The notes under the pieces are model-generated. The model saw nothing but the letters and a program-made list of their open reading frames with translations. It searched no databases and was not told the DNA's origin. Shown in pieces: positions 5,808 to 7,878 of a DNA stretch of 7,878 bases. Every line of letters begins with the position of its first letter. Within the stretch, counting starts at the first letter, position 1. Both the position numbers and the translations under genes were made by a program. This DNA is from Verrucomicrobiales bacterium (GTDB lineage Bacteria; Verrucomicrobiota; Verrucomicrobiia; Verrucomicrobiales; DEV007), in the NCBI GenBank assembly GCA_023253615.1, contig JALRFZ010000508.1, positions 1-7,878 of the forward strand. The letters are read 5' to 3'.

Positions 5808-7490
5808 TCAGGCGCGCTGCCGCTGCCGGATTCCGATGAGCTCCTTCATCACGTGGCTCAGGCGGCCCTGCCATTCGGCGACTCCGAAGGCATCGTGAAG
5901 CGTCCGGTAAAGCGCGTAAATTTCGTGATAAACCGTTTGATTTTCAGGGATCGGGCGATATTCGAGATCCCGCACCCGACAGCAGTTGCGCTGCACTTCG
6001 TCGAGACTCACCGATCCACCGCAGACCGCCCCGAACAGTGCCGCGCCGAGGGCGCAGGTTTGTTCGCTCGCGGCGACCTGCAGGGGGCGCCCGAGGATGT
6101 CGGCGTAGATTTGCATCAGGGTGGCGTTTTTGATGGAAAGTCCCCCGGTGTTGACGACCCGGTCGATCGCGATCCCATGCTCCTCCATCCGCCGGATGAT
6201 GGTGAGGGCACCGAAGGCGGTCGCCTCGATGAGAGCACGGTAGATTTCATGGGCCTCGGTGTGAAGCGTCTGCCCGAGGATGAGCCCGGTGAGACGCACA
6301 TCGACGAGAATGGTGCGGTTGCCATTGTTCCAATCCAGCGCCAGCAGTCCGGTTTCGCCGGGCTTCGATTGGGAAAGGCGGCGCTCCATTTCCGTGAATT
6401 TTTCCCCCACCGTCGCGCCATAGCTATCGGGCACGAGGTGGTTCACAAACCAGAGGAAAATGTCCCCCACCGCCGATTGGCCCGCCTCGATCCCGAAGTG
6501 TCCGGGCAGCACCGAACCGTCGACGACGCCACAGACGCCGGGGACGTCGCCGAGGGTGGCCGAGTTCGGCAACACGGTGATGTCGCAGGTGCTCGTGCCG
6601 AGGATTTTCACGAGGGTGCCGGGCTGCACGCCCGCTCCCACCGCGCCCATGTGGGCGTCGAAAGCTCCGACGGCCACGGGGATCCCGGCTTTCAAACCCA
6701 GTTTCTCCGCCCATTCTTCCGTGAGGGCTCCCGCCGGAGTGTCGGAGGGAAAGGCCTCCTCGTAGAGTCGTCCACGCAGGTCCGCGAGAGCCGGATCGAG
6801 GGCGGCGAGGAACTCCACATCGGGCAACCCGCCCCATTCGCGGGCATACATGGCCTTGTGTCCCGCCGAACAGACGCCGCGCTTCACGAGGTCGGGACGC
6901 GTGTTGCCGGTGAGGACGGCCGGCAGCCAGTCGCAGTGCTCGACCCAGGAATGGGCGGCGGCGAAGACGTCCGGATCCACCTTCAGGCAGCGCCAGATCT
7001 TGCTCCACCACCATTCGCTCGAGTAAATACCCCCGCATTTCGCGAGATACTGCGGTCGCATCCGTGCCGCGATTTCGGTAATGGCCGCCGCCTCGGCATG
7101 GGCGGTGTGATCTTTCCAGAGCCAGACGTGCGCGTTGAGATTGTCGGCAAATGCCCGCGTGAGCGCGAGCGGCGTGCCCTCGGCATCCACCGGGATGGGT
7201 GTGCTGCCGGTCGTGTCGACGCCGATGCCGATCACCTCGGCCGCGTCGAAGCCGGGACGGGCCGCCCGGGCCTGCTCGATCGCGCCCGTGATGATCGCGA
7301 CCATGCCATCGAGGTAATCCCGCGGTTGCTGGCGGGCCACATTCGGGTCCGATGGATCGGTGAGAATGCCAAGTTCTCCCGAAGGATAGGGAAAAACGAC
7401 CGAACCCAGCTCTTCGCCCGTGTCGAGATCGACGAGGAGGGATCGGCAGGAATTGGTCCCGTAATCAAGACCGATGGCGTAGCGACTCAT
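5808..7490 (-). CDS. araB: L-ribulokinase (FGGY carbohydrate kinase)
   Basis: A full-length 560-residue FGGY-family kinase, the usual size for AraB. It phosphorylates L-ribulose with ATP to L-ribulose 5-phosphate in cytoplasmic L-arabinose catabolism, between AraA and AraD. Motifs seen: the N-terminal phosphate-binding GLDYGTNSCRSLLVD (7-21), GVDTTGSTPIPV (90-101), the substrate region LNAHVWLWKDHTA (118-130), GGIYSSEWWWSK (153-164), AGHKAMY (209-215), the catalytic-base loop GAFDAH with D278, the ATP-site ILGTSTCD (296-303), the ribulokinase-typical GIEAGQSAVGD (333-343) and LDWNNGNRT (385-393), and the adenine-binding NTGGLSIKNATLMQIYAD (447-464). The tryptophan-rich and GIEAGQSA segments favour ribulokinase over xylulokinase or glycerol kinase. 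There is no sign of a frameshift. No araA, araD, transporter or regulator is in the window. The ATG at 7490 starts exactly before the conserved N-terminus, with a promoter directly upstream. Confidence 0.96.
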   Translation of the reverse strand: MSRYAIGLDYGTNSCRSLLVDLDTGEELGSVVFPYPSGELGILTDPSDPNVARQQPRDYLDGMVAIITGAIEQARAARPGFDAAEVIGIGVDTTGSTPIPVDAEGTPLALTRAFADNLNAHVWLWKDHTAHAEAAAITEIAARMRPQYLAKCGGIYSSEWWWSKIWRCLKVDPDVFAAAHSWVEHCDWLPAVLTGNTRPDLVKRGVCSAGHKAMYAREWGGLPDVEFLAALDPALADLRGRLYEEAFPSDTPAGALTEEWAEKLGLKAGIPVAVGAFDAHMGAVGAGVQPGTLVKILGTSTCDITVLPNSATLGDVPGVCGVVDGSVLPGHFGIEAGQSAVGDIFLWFVNHLVPDSYGATVGEKFTEMERRLSQSKPGETGLLALDWNNGNRTILVDVRLTGLILGQTLHTEAHEIYRALIEATAFGALTIIRRMEEHGIAIDRVVNTGGLSIKNATLMQIYADILGRPLQVAASEQTCALGAALFGAVCGGSVSLDEVQRNCCRVRDLEYRPIPENQTVYHEIYALYRTLHDAFGVAEWQGRLSHVMKELIGIRQRQRA

Positions 7491-7498
7491 GAGCGGAG

Positions 7499-7526
7499 TT
7501 TATAAGTGAATCCCCCGCGGATTCAA
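7499..7526 (-). promoter_or_regulatory. Candidate araB promoter giving a leaderless or nearly leaderless mRNA
   Basis: On the minus strand, TTGAAT (7521-7526, 4 of 6 to TTGACA) and TATAAA (7499-7504, 5 of 6 to TATAAT) are 16 bp apart. The -10 ends 8 bases before the ATG at 7490, so a start point 6-7 bases downstream falls at about 7491-7493, leaving a 5' leader of about 0-3 bases. There is no Shine-Dalgarno sequence, which fits leaderless translation. Confidence 0.5.
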
Positions 7527-7556
7527 CCGGCGATTCCCGTCAAAGCCGCGACCGCC

Positions 7557-7594
7557 TCCTCAATTCTTGTCGTGGGCGTGACAGGAATTGAGGA
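7557..7594. repeat. Inverted repeat, 15-bp stem with 8-base loop, between araB and DUF177 gene
   Basis: Left arm TCCTCAATTCTTGTC (7557-7571) pairs with right arm GACAGGAATTGAGGA (7580-7594) in all 15 positions, with one T-G wobble at 7567/7584; the loop is GTGGGCGT. It lies in the 174-bp gap between divergent genes, 67 bp from the araB ATG and 70 bp from the DUF177 ATG. No T-run follows on either strand, so it is not an ordinary intrinsic terminator. It could be a dimeric regulator's operator (two half-sites about two helical turns apart) or a structured leader of the DUF177 mRNA. Confidence 0.65.
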
Positions 7595-7664
7595 AACCTT
7601 GGCGAGGGAGGGGGCCGCGCAAAGCGTTTGCATCGGCGTTGCCTTGCACGTTCATTCCGGCGTC

Positions 7665-7878
7665 ATGGACGTGTTTCTTTCCGATATCCCCGATGAGGGA
7701 CTGCACCTCGAGGGCGGGTTTCCCGCCTCGATCTTCGACCTACCTGCCGATGATCCGATCCGCCCGTCCGGTCCGGTTCATTACGAGGCGACGCTCTTCG
7801 CCTTCGAGGAAGTGATCACGATCCATGGTCGTCTCCACGGTCTCTTCGAACTTCAATGCGGGGCCTGCCTCGAGTATT
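7665..7878 (+). CDS. DUF177 / YceD family protein, partial at right edge
   Basis: The first 71 codons of an open frame that runs off the right edge. The start MDVFLSDIPDEGLHLEG is followed by FDLPADDPIRPSGPVHY (25-41), a strand pair 'F-x-E-V-I-T-I-H-G-R-L-H-G-L-F-E-L' and the C-x-x-C element QCGACLEY (64-71). This matches DUF177 (YceD), a small protein usually encoded just before rpmF (ribosomal protein L32) and linked in some bacteria to 23S rRNA stability and in plants to plastid rRNA processing. Many members have C-x-R-C; here the residue before the second Cys is Ala. The frame stays open upstream to a GTG at 7578, but that segment overlaps the inverted repeat and looks non-coding, so I chose the ATG at 7665. 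No Shine-Dalgarno sequence is visible. Confidence 0.78.
   Translation, partial: MDVFLSDIPDEGLHLEGGFPASIFDLPADDPIRPSGPVHYEATLFAFEEVITIHGRLHGLFELQCGACLEY

Noticed and set aside
5775..7505. Plus-strand open frame of 576 codons opposite araB
   Set aside because: It starts inside the tRNA-Leu gene and lies antisense to an unmistakable ribulokinase. Its composition (rich in His, Arg, Gly, Asp) is that of a shadow frame.
7557..7594. The inverted repeat as an intrinsic terminator
   Set aside because: No T-run follows the stem on either strand, and it lies upstream of both divergent genes rather than at a 3' end.
7588..7815. Plus-strand 75-codon open frame near the right edge
   Set aside because: It is out of frame with the DUF177 gene, is rich in Arg, Ser and Pro, and has no recognisable pattern.

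Overview
The window looks like chromosomal housekeeping and accessory DNA from a GC-rich member of the Verrucomicrobiota (PVC superphylum). This is inferred from gene content, not from a marker gene. The clues are a PQQ-type beta-propeller lipoprotein, a secreted DUF3108 protein, small secreted coiled-coil proteins with a 'DGK-x-Y ... V ... G ... P-L-x-Q-L-P' module of a kind I associate with this phylum, an AraB-type ribulokinase, a DUF177/YceD protein, and a near absence of Shine-Dalgarno sequences. There are seven complete or partial protein genes on the two strands, plus an eighth cut by the right edge counted among them as a partial, and one tRNA. I see no CRISPR array, transposase, integrase or phage gene.

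Left block (1-3079, all minus strand). Read in the direction of transcription it is: a PQQ-repeat lipoprotein (3079 to 1892), a HemN/HemW-like radical SAM enzyme (1857 to 484), and a protein that overlaps its 3' end and looks like a chorismate lyase-fold (UbiC/DUF98-like) protein, cut off by the left edge. The last two overlap and are probably translated together, so they are candidates for one pathway step on an aromatic or isoprenoid-quinone-like compound. A small hairpin followed by a T-rich stretch lies between the lipoprotein and the radical SAM gene and may partly separate them.

Middle block (3080-5568). A 155-bp divergent intergenic region carries a plausible promoter for a secreted DUF3108 protein (3235-4056, plus). 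This gene runs head-on into a minus-strand pair: a coiled-coil lipoprotein (5568 to 4993) and a coiled-coil secreted protein (4971 to 4057). The two convergent stop codons abut as TGATCA at the centre of a 16-bp perfect palindrome. The two coiled-coil proteins share a small beta-rich module and are probably diverged paralogues that act together in the cell envelope.

Right block (5569-7878). A tRNA-Leu(CAA) gene (5721-5801, plus) with a plausible promoter is followed after only 6 bp by the end of the convergent araB-like ribulokinase gene (7490 to 5808). No other arabinose gene is in the window. Upstream of araB is a well-spaced sigma70-type promoter placed so close to the ATG that the transcript should be leaderless or nearly so. 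Farther out is a 15-bp stem inverted repeat (7557-7594), and then a divergent DUF177/YceD gene runs off the right edge. In most bacteria that gene precedes rpmF (ribosomal protein L32), so ribosome and lipid-synthesis genes probably follow.

No dramatic new system is visible. The most interesting leads are the radical SAM/chorismate-lyase-like pair, the paired coiled-coil envelope proteins, and the 15-bp inverted repeat between araB and the DUF177 gene.
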